Under the pieces are notes generated by a model, which searched no databases, was not told the origin of the DNA, and was given only the letters and a program-made list of their open reading frames with translations. From Daphnia pulex (taxonomy: Eukaryota > Arthropoda > Branchiopoda > Diplostraca > Daphniidae), in contig NC_060019.1 in assembly GCF_021134715.1 (NCBI RefSeq), positions 10,988,001 through 11,052,000 on the forward strand: a DNA stretch of 64,000 nt. The letters are read 5' to 3'. Below, one piece after another: positions 52,901 through 63,983 of the stretch (positions within the stretch are counted from its first letter, which is position 1; every line of letters starts with the position of its first letter). A program made the position numbers and the translations under genes.

Positions 52901-55870
52901 AAACTATAAAGGTCAGACAGACTTGCCCAGTCCCAAGACTGGGCCACCTGAAGTACTTTGGTCAAAGCGGCAGGTTCATCCGTCAAGTAATGACGCTTCT
53001 CCCACAAAAGCTAAATGCCAAAGGAAGTTTATGAATAATCGATACACATAATGTAGAAGCGTATATGACAATACCTCGCGTTGATAGAGATCCATCTTGG
53101 CAAAGGATCCACTTTGGATGATATCCATTAGCGAACGTTGGGTGTTGTCATCCAAGGCGCTGAAATCACGAAGCTCACCACTTGGAATGACGGTGGGTTC
53201 AACAAGGGGAAAATGAATATCAGCGTCATCCAAATCAGGCATTTCAATACTGAGCAAAGGAGTCGAATGACCACGAGGATGGCGCCCGGCCGTGGGTACA
53301 TATCCTGAACGCTTGTCAGAAGCTGGCGGCCATAGAGGAAGCAGTCGACTACCTAGAGTAATAATAACATCAGTAGAAAATTAGTAACTAGACAAATTAA
53401 TTTAGACTAACAGCAGCCGCACCTTGAACGAGGGTCCAATTTGGATCGCCGTAAGTAAAAAAATTCTGGGCTGTCCATCCAAGTTCGACGTGTTCAGCTT
53501 CCGACCCACTTCCTGGATCCCCTTCCGCCACTTTCCTTCGACCGTAGACAGTAAGAACAAGGCGTGATTCACGCGGCAGAGTACAAATGGCCACGCTACT
53601 GAAGCTGATCACTTCATCAAAGACGATACGGTTCGGGAAGAAGGCGGCTGACCTGGAACTTGCGGTACCAAACACCACCTGACTACGGCCCACTGATGTA
53701 ACCCCGTGCAGCAGATCAATCCGCACTTCATACGTGTCAAAATTCCAAGAAGGTTCGAGTCGGTGAAGAGCGCCTACACGGAAGCCGACACAGTCTAAAA
53801 CGCCAGAGGACTCGTAAACTTTGACACAGCCGGGCGCGAGTGGCAGGGCGAAGTTGACGCGGAAAGCGCAAGTGTAGGCATTGATTAGTTTGCGAATTGC
53901 AGTAACCAGTTCCACGCAATTAGTTCGCAAACGATTTTGACCAGGAAGAACTACCATGGAATAAGGGCCGTCTTCACCGACGATTTCTGCTCGATTCGAG
54001 CCTCTTGTGGAGTTATTACAAGTGAATACAATGTTATCTAAGGCCATCGTTAAGTCTGTTGTTTCAATACTGCCCAACATCGAGCACAGAGCTGCAAATC
54101 GAAAGAAAAACAAAATTATTATTTCGAAAAACAATAGAATAAATAGTTAATAATTTTTACCTTTGACGGACTGCAGCAGACCTTTGGGTTGTGTGTGGCT
54201 AGAGTTTACCAAGAGTCGATCAATTTCTCCGTGAATGATGTCGATGAGAACGGAGACCGTCGCGTGAGTGAGTGCATCTCCCGGCTCTCTAGACAACAAA
54301 TCGTCAACTTTGATTTCGATATCTTTGATGTCATCTTCTGCAGTCCTAAGCAAAGGCCTGGGCACTTCGTTTATATGAAGCAGACACAACAAGACATCCT
54401 TTTCCAGCTTGATACAGTGGTGGACGTACTCGTAGTCGCAAAGGCACGAATTGGGCATTAAAAATTCGGCCATGCCCCAGACCTTGAGCGCATATTCTTC
54501 CGACTTGAGCTGACTGGTGGCACCCAACTCACAAACGACGTGGCTTATAACGTGATCTACTCGGCTGCTAATATCACATGTGAAATTGATGACGGGGTGG
54601 TCCATAGAGAAATGTACTGCCAATTTCACTGATATGGACTCGGTGCAACTTGACTCCAGTATCGGACTAGTCTAGTAAATGGTAAAAAAATGTAATAATA
54701 ATTAATGGGTTAGTTATTACGAAAGGTAAATTTGCTTACCACGTAACCTGTGTTGGTTTCGGCTTCATCATAGCGAAAACGGGAGCGAACTTGGCGGACC
54801 AAATTAACGAATGTGACCAGTCCCAGGTCTCCGGCACCGGAATCAACTTCGTTCACTACCACCTTCAATGATGTGTCCTTGCTTTTCTGAGCTGGTGGTA
54901 CAATAGATTGCCTTTTGTTTGATGTCGTCGCTGGTTTTGCGGGCGATTGCTCTTTCGTGAGAACTTCGTAGATCGTTTCGGGAATGCTGCTTGCTGGGAC
55001 CGTGGATGAACCTTCGAAGGCTCTTTGGCTCAAGCCGAGAAAATAATCGAACGGGTCGTAGTCTTGATCGAAAAGAAATTCGTCCGTCTTATTCTTTTCT
55101 GTTGAAGTGGAGCTACAAGCAACTGGGGTTACGGCCTGCTCGGGAACAGGATTCGGACTGAGCAGAGGGTCAAAAGCACGAAGGATACTGTAGCGAGGAT
55201 GAGTAGATTCGACAGCAAGATCGATCAGATTTCGATTAAACATACTTTCATCAAAGGAAATGGGACCTTTCTTGCTGCTGTTGAGCTTGGGTGTCGAGAG
55301 TACAACTGGTGAGGGTAAAGAACTTGTTGGTATTGGTTGCGAAAGGTGTTGAGGCACATTTTGAACAGACAAATGATTTGGAAAGAGGACTGCATGACGG
55401 CTGGACCTATTTGATGATAAATTCATGTTCGGAAAGGCCAAGTCCAATTCTTCAAAAAGGAATGAGTCTTCGAGATCTGAGGGCCTGGCCCTAATTGGTG
55501 ACATCAAATTAATCAGATCATTTGAATTTGGGGATTGTGACAGTTGCCTTTTGGGGACAGGAGGAGGTACGAGACCCACACTCTGAGAATTGATGCCACC
55601 TGGTCTTGGTCTGGGTTTGATCTGAATCTTTGGTGATGTTGACGATTCAGGTAAAGGAAATGGGGAAGAGCTAACACTTTTTGCTCTAACTGTAGCATAA
55701 ATAGGGCTGGGCTCTCGACTGGGATGAGCAACTGCCGCCGACTCTTTAAGCTTTTCTTGTTTAAATCGGTCCAAAGCTGCTGTTTCCAATGACAAAGCTT
55801 TGGCTTTCTCCAAATCTAGTTGAAATCGACGTTCAGCCTCATCGATTTGAAGTTTCTGACAGTTATCCAT
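49953..55870 (-). CDS. PIK3C2: class II phosphatidylinositol 3-kinase, C2-domain containing
   Basis: This enzyme makes PI3P and PI(3,4)P2 on endocytic and endosomal membranes. Thirteen coding exons in phase give 1694 aa: 54740-55870, 54161-54671, 53423-54091, 53075-53352, 52565-53010, 52182-52495, 52039-52115, 51841-51975, 51400-51762, 51021-51338, 50506-50944, 50164-50438, 49953-50081. Order: a disordered N-terminus of about 370 residues with DPF-type and LIDLA clathrin-box-like motifs, Ras-binding domain, first C2, PIK helical domain ([12 protein letters not shown] to [10 protein letters not shown]), kinase (ATP site [10 protein letters not shown], catalytic DRHNDNIM, activation loop HIDFGKFLG), PX ([11 protein letters not shown] to FFHPLLRD), and a C-terminal C2 ([12 protein letters not shown] to [11 protein letters not shown]). 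This PX plus second C2 tail defines class II; length matches vertebrate PIK3C2A. The start is the ATG at 55870 ([13 protein letters not shown]). It is the counterpart of fly Pi3K68D. Confidence 0.96.
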
Positions 55871-56407
55871 GTTTGACAACAAAATAAAATGTTAGGTTAA
55901 AATCCCATGCCAATCCACTCGATCCATAGGGCAGTGTCAGACTACATAGACAAAACTTTAAAAAAATACTGCAGGATAGGTTGTCTGTCTGTTTCTAAGA
56001 CACTTAAAAACCTACTTCACTTTAACTGTCAAGTGGAATAAAAATAGCCGCAGTGCCTCGGACTAGTGCGGTGGACCTAATAAAATAAAAACTTCCGGGA
56101 ACAAATACAAATATAAGCAGTTTTCTCGTTTCCTCCTCTAAATCAGTCTAAATTAATTGGAACTTAATTCTGCTAATTCTGCTAATACTACGTGACCATA
56201 CGTTTGCATTGAAATATTTAAAAAAACAAAAAAAAACAAAAAACAATTTAATTTTAACAAAAACATCCGTTGTATTTAGTTCATTTGTCATGATAATTTT
56301 ATACAAAAAATATGATTGCCAATGAAAATGGAACGCCTTATTCATGAAAAAATATTCAAACATCAGGTTTTTTACGAATTGAATCCCGTAATCTGAAAAC
56401 ACGACTG
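55871..56407 (-). other. PI3K-C2 promoter and 5' leader interval
   Basis: This gap lies between the PI3K-C2 start and the stop of the next - strand gene. It holds an ETS-type site and an A/T-rich tract with TTTATT-like sequences that could end the upstream gene. No coding sequence is evident. Confidence 0.5.
56091..56099 (-). promoter_or_regulatory. ETS-type site CCCGGAAGT
   Basis: The - strand reads TCCCGGAAGTTT about 220 bases upstream of the PI3K-C2 ATG, a typical GABP/ETS element of housekeeping promoters. Confidence 0.4.
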
Positions 56408-58063
56408 TTAAGCATTCGTTTGAAACGTGGAAGAGCGAGATTGTTTCGAGCAGGGTGATTTAAGCATGATTTTTGCTTTGATGTAGGACATCCGTAAATT
56501 ATGTCTTCTCCGATAAAATCGTGCACAAATGAATGAAGGAAGGAAACGCAATTGGGGTTGCGCAAAAATGTATAAAGCCCTCTGACCCAGCGCTATGAAG
56601 AACACGTTGTAAGAGTAGGCAATAGGAGGTGGTGGACGAATGCAGGATATTAAACGACAAAAACCGATCGCTTCTTGAAGTTTTTCTAACTGTTGGGCGA
56701 TCGTGTCTCCGATGAACCCAACTCCTGTAGTTTGGCTCGGCTGTTGAATATTCGCAAACAAATTATGTTGGAAGTTGTAAAAGAGCTCCGTCCATCTAGC
56801 GTGAAGATCATTTACCCAATTGGTATAGTAAAAGTCAACAAGAAGAATGGCAAGAATGATTAGCTGATCTGTGGCAAAGATTAAATTCCAAAGCATTTTC
56901 ACTGTTTCTTTGGGGGTCGGCAACCAAACGGGAACCACTTGCAAGTCTTCCCCTTGTGTTTCCGTCATTTCTTCCGATCCTTGAATCTCTTTTTGTTCAG
57001 TTTTTGTTATGTAGAAATTATCGAATGAGAGTGGACCCCAAAGGTAAAAGCAAAGGTAGCCAACTGGCCAAAATAAGAGTCCCATGGCAGCCGTTAACTT
57101 GAGAACGTAGTCGATAGTAATGTCGTAAATCTTACGAATAAATTCGGAAGTGTTACGAAGGCTTCTCAAAATAGAAGTCCAAGTCCCGTTTAACTTATTC
57201 TCGACATTAGAGGTGGCATGGAGTTCAAATAATATGCCCACGCGCATTCGAATAGCTCCACTCGCCAAACTTCCCAGACGCTCCCGAAGACTCATTAACA
57301 TTTCAGTGATCTTCTCCGGTCCCAGATTTTGGCAAGGTCCTCTGCTTAATGTCATCAACCTTAGACAAATTTCTTCCGAGATGTCTACGATATCGCAAAG
57401 GGCGTCCGCTCCTTTAAGGAGACAATCTTTTTTGGCTGCTTTTGTAGCGTTCAAACATATTTCAAAAGGTTTGGAAAAGCTTTGCTGACAGCTAATTCCT
57501 TTGCTCTCCAGCCACTTGAATCCAATTTCAATCGCGTCACGAAATTGATGTTGAGTTCCATTGACGTTGTTGAACTTGGCTGCGATATCGACAACACCTG
57601 TGTTCACCTGATTCATATGATGTTGTTGAAAAACTGAACTGTTACGTATGAGCTGTGCCGAATAAATCGTTTCGTTCTGCAAACAATCGACTGCTGTCAG
57701 CGGAATAATCGTCAGTTCTCTAATGTGACACAGGGATTGGATTATTTCTGTGTAAGCTAAGGCTTTCACAAAAACGTGAGCAGTAAATCCACTAGGCATG
57801 GTCCCCACAAGAGATAAGCAGCATTCTAGGAAAGGCCGCAGCGAGATGGGCGTAAAGTGCCAGGCAGTTCCGATGACCAAACCAGTTCCGAAAAAGAATC
57901 CTCCCGTTGTTGCAGCAAAACAAAATGGTTGGGCGCTGATCGCATTTCGTCCACACAAAAGATCACCAACACGGAAAGAGTAGATATATGATCCAATGGT
58001 GAACCAAAAGAACACGCTGACGACCACTGTGAATCTTTTTCTATCTGTCGTGAACATAAACAT
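56408..58063 (-). CDS. DC-STAMP-domain multipass membrane protein (DCST1/2 or sneaky-like)
   Basis: A single-exon gene of 551 aa. Members of the family act in cell fusion (DC-STAMP, OC-STAMP) or in sperm function (DCST1, DCST2, fly sneaky). Hydrophobic segments lie near residues 11-30, 52-68, 76-105, then after a long Cys-rich luminal region a pair around YVLKLTAAMGLLFWPVGYLC and LIILAILLVDFYYTNW. The family signature FDNFYITKT follows the fourth segment, and the chain ends with the typical ICARFYRRRHNLR helix. It stops about 30 residues later, without the Cys-rich RING-like tail of DCST1, DCST2 and sneaky. The ATG at 58063 is the first in frame; the preceding in-frame GTG is not a likely start, and a TAG lies just upstream of it. 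It lies head-to-tail with PI3K-C2, 537 bases away. Confidence 0.85.
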   Translation of the reverse strand: MFMFTTDRKRFTVVVSVFFWFTIGSYIYSFRVGDLLCGRNAISAQPFCFAATTGGFFFGTGLVIGTAWHFTPISLRPFLECCLSLVGTMPSGFTAHVFVKALAYTEIIQSLCHIRELTIIPLTAVDCLQNETIYSAQLIRNSSVFQQHHMNQVNTGVVDIAAKFNNVNGTQHQFRDAIEIGFKWLESKGISCQQSFSKPFEICLNATKAAKKDCLLKGADALCDIVDISEEICLRLMTLSRGPCQNLGPEKITEMLMSLRERLGSLASGAIRMRVGILFELHATSNVENKLNGTWTSILRSLRNTSEFIRKIYDITIDYVLKLTAAMGLLFWPVGYLCFYLWGPLSFDNFYITKTEQKEIQGSEEMTETQGEDLQVVPVWLPTPKETVKMLWNLIFATDQLIILAILLVDFYYTNWVNDLHARWTELFYNFQHNLFANIQQPSQTTGVGFIGDTIAQQLEKLQEAIGFCRLISCIRPPPPIAYSYNVFFIALGQRALYIFAQPQLRFLPSFICARFYRRRHNLRMSYIKAKIMLKSPCSKQSRSSTFQTNA

Positions 58064-58065
58064 TT

Positions 58066-58086
58066 TTAAGCAACACACAGATCCAT
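58066..58086 (-). CDS. minimal upstream ORF of the DC-STAMP gene
   Basis: ATG plus five codons and a TAA (MDLCVA) ends two bases before the main ATG. If the leader extends this far upstream, it could limit translation of the main frame. It is too short for any protein function. Confidence 0.3.
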   Translation of the reverse strand: MDLCVA

Positions 58087-59138
58087 TAAAACTAAACTAA
58101 TAATGTGTTGAATGAACATCAAGTTGTCACACACACACACACTAAGTTTAAAATTAAGCTTAACCTTACTTCTGTGACTTTTAAGACTGGACTGATTGGC
58201 AGGCCTGAGTTATCACTGCAGCAATTCTGAAATAAAATTTAAAAAAAGAAATGTTATTTACCGGATATGAACGGAAACTCTAAAATGCGCTAGAAACTAT
58301 TATGTAATAACTTTTACCAATTAAATATTTACATTTTTTCACTACAAAATGTTGTAAATCGTTAGGAAACTAAAGCAGTAAGAATAACGAATCGATAGTT
58401 CAGGTAAGTAAAATAAGCTTAGTTTTTCGATCCGCAAATCATAAAACACAGGATTTTACAACACCAATCCTTTATGAAACAACAAGCCTACATTCATTAA
58501 TTTTTTCAATACCACTTGACACTATAATACTTTGAACCTTTTGATCATATTTATCAATGTAAATAAAGAACGAATTTTTTCACTTGGTTTTTCGGAAATC
58601 TTTAGCCTCTTAATCTAAATTTTGTAACAAGATATACTTCACACATGTGTTTGATTTACATTTGACGATACGTACTGTTATTTTATTTTTTAATATTCTA
58701 ATCTTGTTCATGGGGGGGGGGGGGGAAATAGGTCATTTTACTCCGCAAGAAACGTTTCTTGTGAAATAAAAATGACGTCTAAACGGTTATCAATTGACAG
58801 TAGATAAAATAATGTCTTCGTTCCCAAAAATTGGTAAACAGACATCGTTCCGAATGGGATTGGCTGATAAGCTGCAATAACGTACTTTTCTATACCCCAA
58901 AATCGCTGAAACCCTTTCGTCATTCAAATTGTTATGTTACCATGGACTGCTAATGAAAAATCTAGACCAAGGACTTCCAAACGAGTTTTGATCTAGTTTT
59001 TACAGCTAGCGGGTCTGAAGGAAGAGCGTGGTCGGCATAAAAGAAGCTCGCAGTGTTCAAAATTGTGGCAGCATCGTCGGATCTCTCACCATTTGAAGTG
59101 CTACTTCCTATCGTTTATAACATAGGCATTAAGACGAC
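58087..59138. other. divergent promoter interval between DC-STAMP and cystatin-chimera genes
   Basis: No coding sequence. It contains a CA run, a 14-base poly-G tract (58712-58725) and the TATA element of the + strand gene. On the - strand a possible 5' leader intron (donor AGAA then GTAAGG near 58165, acceptor ATTATTAG near 58100) precedes the DC-STAMP start. Confidence 0.4.
59037..59043 (+). promoter_or_regulatory. TATA box of the cystatin-chimera gene
   Basis: ATAAAAG about 100 bases upstream of the ATG at 59139. The expected start, about 30 bases on, falls at GCAGCATCG (about 59068-59076). Confidence 0.5.
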
Positions 59139-61364
59139 ATGTCTTATACACTGACTCCAAAAGCGACTTTCTTCCTGTTGGTTATCTTAACATTGACCCT
59201 TATTGAGAGCGCTGTTTCGGTTTCACTCACTAAACGCCATATTCCAGGCCGAGTTCCAGGTCGCCCAAGAAAGGTAGTAGGCGGATTCTCACCGATCGAC
59301 GTGGACGATCCCAACGTCAAGGAAATAGCCGAATTTGCTACAAGTGCCATATCGGAGAGCAGCAATTCTGGGCCTTTATCACTAATCAAAATAGTCAAAG
59401 CTGAATCCCAAGTAGTGGCCGGAAGGAATTATAAATTGATCCTAGAGCTCAGTAGCGTCGTTGACGGGGCTAGCGAGACCGAAGAAACCCTTTGCGAAGT
59501 GATTGTTTTCCATCAGCCATGGACGCAAACACGGAAACTGAGCAAGTCAAACTGTTTACCAATTAAAGTAATTCATTCTTGGACCGAAGCTCGTGAACTG
59601 GGAGCTTCTGTGAACTGTCAAAAACCACAAATCGAAGCTGTTCCTGACACTCCGGCGATGATGGTCGGTGGCTTCTCGCCGATCGACACCGACGACGCTT
59701 CAGTCAAAGAAATGGCTAATTTTGCTACAACTAGAATATCAGAAAGCAGTAATTCGGGGCCATTAGCATTGATCAAAGTTGTAAAAGCAGAATCGCAGGT
59801 TGTAGCCGGTAAGAATTACAAACTAACTCTGGAGCTGGGTAGTGCTGCCGATGGAGCCGTAGGAAGTAATCTTATTTGCAATGTACTCGTTTTTCATCAA
59901 TCGTGGACTCACACACTTGAACTGAAGGAGTCCAATTGTTTGGCGCCGATCGAAGCCGAGACTGACATAGTAACTGAAATACTGCGAGCTATTGACGGAC
60001 GTGAAGACTTGTCGAGAATGGCTGGTTATCTAAATGCGTCTCGTGAAACCTTGATAAAAGAGTTTCCTCTCACCAGTTCTGGTAATTACGAAAAATGTTC
60101 ATAGTTGCATTTTAGAATTAAGTGAATTTAATATTAAATACTAACTATTTATCCTATTTGACTGAACGGGAAAAAATAGACGGAAGAAAATTGGGCTACA
60201 CGTTATTTGCACCCACATCGATGGCTTTCATGATGCAAATGCCGCAAGACGCTGGCGATCCTCTCGTAATGGACGCCGATTTTCGCCGGTCGGTACTGAT
60301 TCGCCATTTTGTTCGCGAGGATGTTTCGTCGGACGATATAGGGAAATTGGACAAGCTCGTCATGGCCGACTCTAACGAGGTTATTTTCACAAGCAAGAGC
60401 GCAAATGAATTATGCAACCTACCTCCAATAGACAGCGATGGATCTGAATGTGAAGCATACATCCCGTCATGGACGTTCCAGCCAAATTCCGGCAGATGTG
60501 AGAACTACGTATACGGTGGCTGTTTCAAGACGAAAAATCTTTTTGAAACAGAAGAAGAATGCCAAGCCGCCTGTGATCCAGCAGTCCGTAAGTTAGTTAT
60601 TTAAATAAAAAATTATTAAACATTAAAAATGAAATAAAAACATATTTACTGGATTGATTTGAACTTCTCTAAAAAAAAATCGGCTGCAAATCTTCCTAAA
60701 TTCAATTAAAATTTGTTTTAGGATGATTTTACAGAAAAACTGAATCACTGCTTATTTTGACTTCTTTTTTCTAGATCCTTTAACACAGCTGGTAAACGAG
60801 ACAGAAATCCAACAGGTAGCCATTCAATTGGAAAAAGATTTGGGAACCATTTACGCCATTGATCGAGTTTTCATGAGTGGTGATGAAGTTGGCGAAATCC
60901 TTCGTATTAAACATCCTAGTCCCGGTCCATTTGGATTTTTCGGAATGCCAATTGAAATACAACCAGAAGTCAATGAGAACATTCCTGCTAGAATCACTGG
61001 CGGATTTTCTACTATCGACGTGGACGACGCCTACATAAAGGAGATCGCCGATTTCGCCACAACCGCCATATCTGCAAATAATAACTCAGGACCTGTCCGA
61101 TTGATTAGGATTATCAAAGCAGAATCGCAGATTGTGGCCGGAAAAAATTTTAAATTGACTCTTAAACTTAACAGCGCTATCGACGAAGTTGATTCCCTCC
61201 TGTGCGATGTGGTCGTATTCGATCAATCGTGGTCACAAACCCGACAATTAAAAAAATCGAATTGTTTGTCGATAAATACTGTCGTTTTATGGAACCAAAT
61301 TCTCAAACAGGAAAATGACTCGTTACCGAATTCACAAGTTACAGAGTTACATAGTTTGTTTTAG
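59139..61364 (+). CDS. secreted multi-cystatin / FAS1 / Kunitz chimera
   Basis: Three coding exons (59139-60081, 60180-60587, 60775-61364) give 646 aa. Residues 9-28 form a signal peptide. Two cystatin-like domains follow, with GGFSPID, QVVAG and PW (domain 1, HQPWTQ) or SW (domain 2, HQSWTH); a third at the C-terminus has GGFSTID, QIVAG and DQSWSQ. Between domains 2 and 3 lies a fasciclin FAS1 domain (from DIVTEILRAI, GYTLFAPTSMAF, to AIDRVFM), apparently split by a Kunitz domain with six Cys (CEAYIPSWTF to CQAAC). Cystatins inhibit papain-like proteases; Kunitz domains inhibit serine proteases; FAS1 mediates adhesion. I chose the acceptor at 60179 because it follows a perfect TACTAAC branch point and restores FAS1 reading; an acceptor at 60122 would leave a 41-base intron. 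An extracellular inhibitor of pathogen, gut or self proteases is inference. Confidence 0.85.
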
Positions 61365-62072
61365 GTAACCGTTACCAAATAGCAAATACAAACTTGGTCA
61401 ACGTACGCTGACGAGGTTGTGCCAAACTTTCTAGTTCCTTGGTTTAAATAATATACCCCCCCCCCCCAAAAAAAAACCCCACACAAACACATGTTCATTT
61501 CTCGATAAATGTTTGTTTAAATACAATGCTTTTCACACCTGCAATAATTGTTGAAATTGCTGCTAACGTTGGATAAAGTATTTCCCTATTACAACATTAA
61601 TTTTGGCAGATAACAAAACTAACATTATAGTATCATCACCAGGGTTTAACCTGTAAGAATTGCTGGTCACGTTGCAATCATCTTGATTTGAGTAGTACAA
61701 TTCAAACTGAAAATAAATGAAACTGATGTTTACCTACAGAGATGGGTGCCATTTTCGAGGAAGTATAACAAGGACAGACCTGTGCTCACGTAACTTCACA
61801 TGAAATAGACCCTATCCTAGAATGAATGATTTCTGCCATCTGTTTGTTTCTCAAATCTCAGAGTTAATGGCAGAACCGCAGAGGCAGAATGCAAATGCAC
61901 ACACCCTGCTATATTATTTTTGCAAGTTCTCTCACTGACGACTGACTCATTTCTGAGCAGTTCTCTTCCTTCGAATTTTCGTACCAACCAGCCGTAACGC
62001 CATCTCTGGAGCTTGCCGGCAGGCTCTTTTGCAGGCTTGATGCTTGATGCAGACGATGTTATTTCAAAAGCA
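61365..62072 (+). other. 3' flank of the chimera gene and 5' region of CSTF3
   Basis: AATAAA at 61712-61717 is the best candidate end signal for the chimera gene. A C run (61456-61467) precedes it. An AGATGGCG core (on the - strand, about 61997-62005) lies near the probable CSTF3 start. A leader exon seems to end at 62072. Confidence 0.4.
61712..61717 (+). terminator. candidate poly(A) signal of the chimera gene
   Basis: AATAAA about 350 bases after the stop codon, before the CSTF3 promoter region. Confidence 0.3.
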
Positions 62073-62153
62073 GTAAGTTGTCAAGTGTGACTTGTTTGCG
62101 ATTTTGAATGGAATTGTAGAAACGTGGTTCATCAATTTATAAACAATTTTCAG
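62073..62153 (+). other. putative 5' leader intron of CSTF3
   Basis: Donor GTAAGTTG directly after AAAAGCA and acceptor CAATTTTCAG, 81 bases apart and 23 bases before the ATG. Size and signals match the coding introns of the gene. Confidence 0.5.
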
Positions 62154-62176
62154 CTTACTGGCATTAAAATAAACAA

Positions 62177-63983
62177 ATGGCTGATAAATTAGCAAGAGCC
62201 GAGAAGGCTATAGAATCGAATCCATTTGATTTGGAAGCTTGGGGTCAAATTTTGCGTGAAGCCCAAATACGCAAGATTGATGATGCTCGAACTTACTTTG
62301 AACGCTTGGTGGCCCAGTTTCCGACATCAGGTCGTTATTGGAAAATGTACATTGAACAAGAAATGCGAGCAAGAAACTATGATAAAGTCGAAAAGGTAGC
62401 AATTAATTTAGCACATTCTAATGAAGCCATTCAATCTTGCTCCTCCCTATTTTTAGCTGTTTCAACGATGCTTGGTCAAGGTTTTAAACATTGAACTGTG
62501 GAAATTGTATGTTAACTATGTGAAAGAAACCAAAAGTGCTCTGCCCAACTACAGGTACAACAAACTTGAATATACAAACACTAAATATTGTTTTCTTTAA
62601 TCATACCAATGTTCACAGAGAAAAAATTGCTCAATGCTACGATTTTACACTGGACAAAGTTGGGATGGATATTCAGTCATACAGTATTTGGAATGACTAT
62701 ATTCACTTCCTCCGTAATGTTGAAGCTGTTGGATCTTATGCTGAAAATCAAAGGATCACGGCTGTGAGGAAAGTGTATCAAAGGGGTGTAATCACTCCAA
62801 TGCTTAACATTGAACAACTATGGAAGGATTACATTGCTTATGAATTGGCTATTAACCCCATGATTGCTGAAAAGATGCAACAGGTACAGTTTTTTTTTTT
62901 TTAAACCTTACCCTAACACTTTTTAAACACTTATTTTCAATTATTTAGGAGCGCAGCCGTGATTACATGAATGCTAGAAGAGTTGCCAAAGAACTAGAGG
63001 CCTGCACTCGCGGTCTTAACAAGGCTATGCCTTCGACTCCTCCATCCAATCATCCGGAACAAAACAAACAGGTGGAACTGTGGAAGAAGTATCTGGCTTG
63101 GGAGAAATCGAATCCCCTCCGTACGGAAGACCAGTCACTACTCACTAAGAGAACAATGTTCGCTTTCGAACAATGTCTCCTATGTCTGGGACATCATCCT
63201 CATGTTTGGTATGAAGCTGCCCTTTTTCTACAGATTAGCACAAAAACTCTTTCAGATAAAGGGGTAAGTTAAAGCACCAATTTCTGTCAATATTCTTAAA
63301 TTTAAAGATTCTTTTTAGGATGTTACGGCTGCCAAGAACTTAGCTGAAGAAGTCTCAAATATTTATGAACGATCAATTAATGGGCCCATGTCACATAATA
63401 GTTTGCTTTATTTCGCTTATGCGGATTACGAAGAGGGACGAATTAAGTACGACAAAGCTCATCAGATCTATACAAAATATTTGGAGCAGCATGACATCGA
63501 CCCAACTTTGGTAATTTTATCACTTTTTACATTGTACATACAAACCCCTTATGTTTAAAACATTCGCAGGGTTATATTCAATATATGCGATTTGCAAGGA
63601 GAGCAGAAGGTATTAAATCGGCTCGACTAGTGTTCAAGAGATCTCGCCAGGATCCCCGCTGTTCTAGCCATGTTTTCGTAGCTGCTGCCTTAATGGAATA
63701 TTATTGCACCAAGGACAAAAATATCGCCTTTAAAATATTCGATCTAGGCCTCAAACGTTTCAAGCATCAACCTGATTATCTGCTTGCTTATGTGGAATTC
63801 TTGACCCAACTAAATGAAGATAACAACACTAGAGTTCTCTTTGAAAGGATTCTTTCATCAGGTTCCCTCACTTCTGAAAATTCGCTTGAAATTTGGAACC
63901 GCTTCCTCGAATTTGAGTCTTCTATTGGTGATCTTTCGAGTGTAATCAAAGTAGAAAAAAGACGCAACGCCGTTCTCGACAAG
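62177..63983 (+). CDS. CSTF3: cleavage stimulation factor subunit 3 (CstF-77, suppressor of forked), N-terminal part
   Basis: This is the scaffold of the CstF complex in mRNA 3'-end cleavage. It dimerises through HAT repeats and contacts CstF-64, CstF-50 and CPSF. Exons visible: 62177-62395, 62457-62554, 62619-62883, 62949-63263, 63319-63510 and 63570-63983, all with GT-AG ends and consistent phases, giving the first 501 residues (the family is about 720). HAT helices are evident, for example [86 protein letters not shown] and [11 protein letters not shown]. The monkeytail region and Pro-rich C-terminus would lie beyond the window, which ends just after the donor at 63984. The ATG at 62177 gives the canonical N-terminus. 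Confidence 0.96.

Noticed and set aside
60122-60179. Use of the acceptor at 60121-60122 in the cystatin-chimera gene
   Set aside because: It would leave a 41-base intron and add residues that do not fit FAS1. A perfect TACTAAC followed by an AG at 60178-60179 is the better choice.
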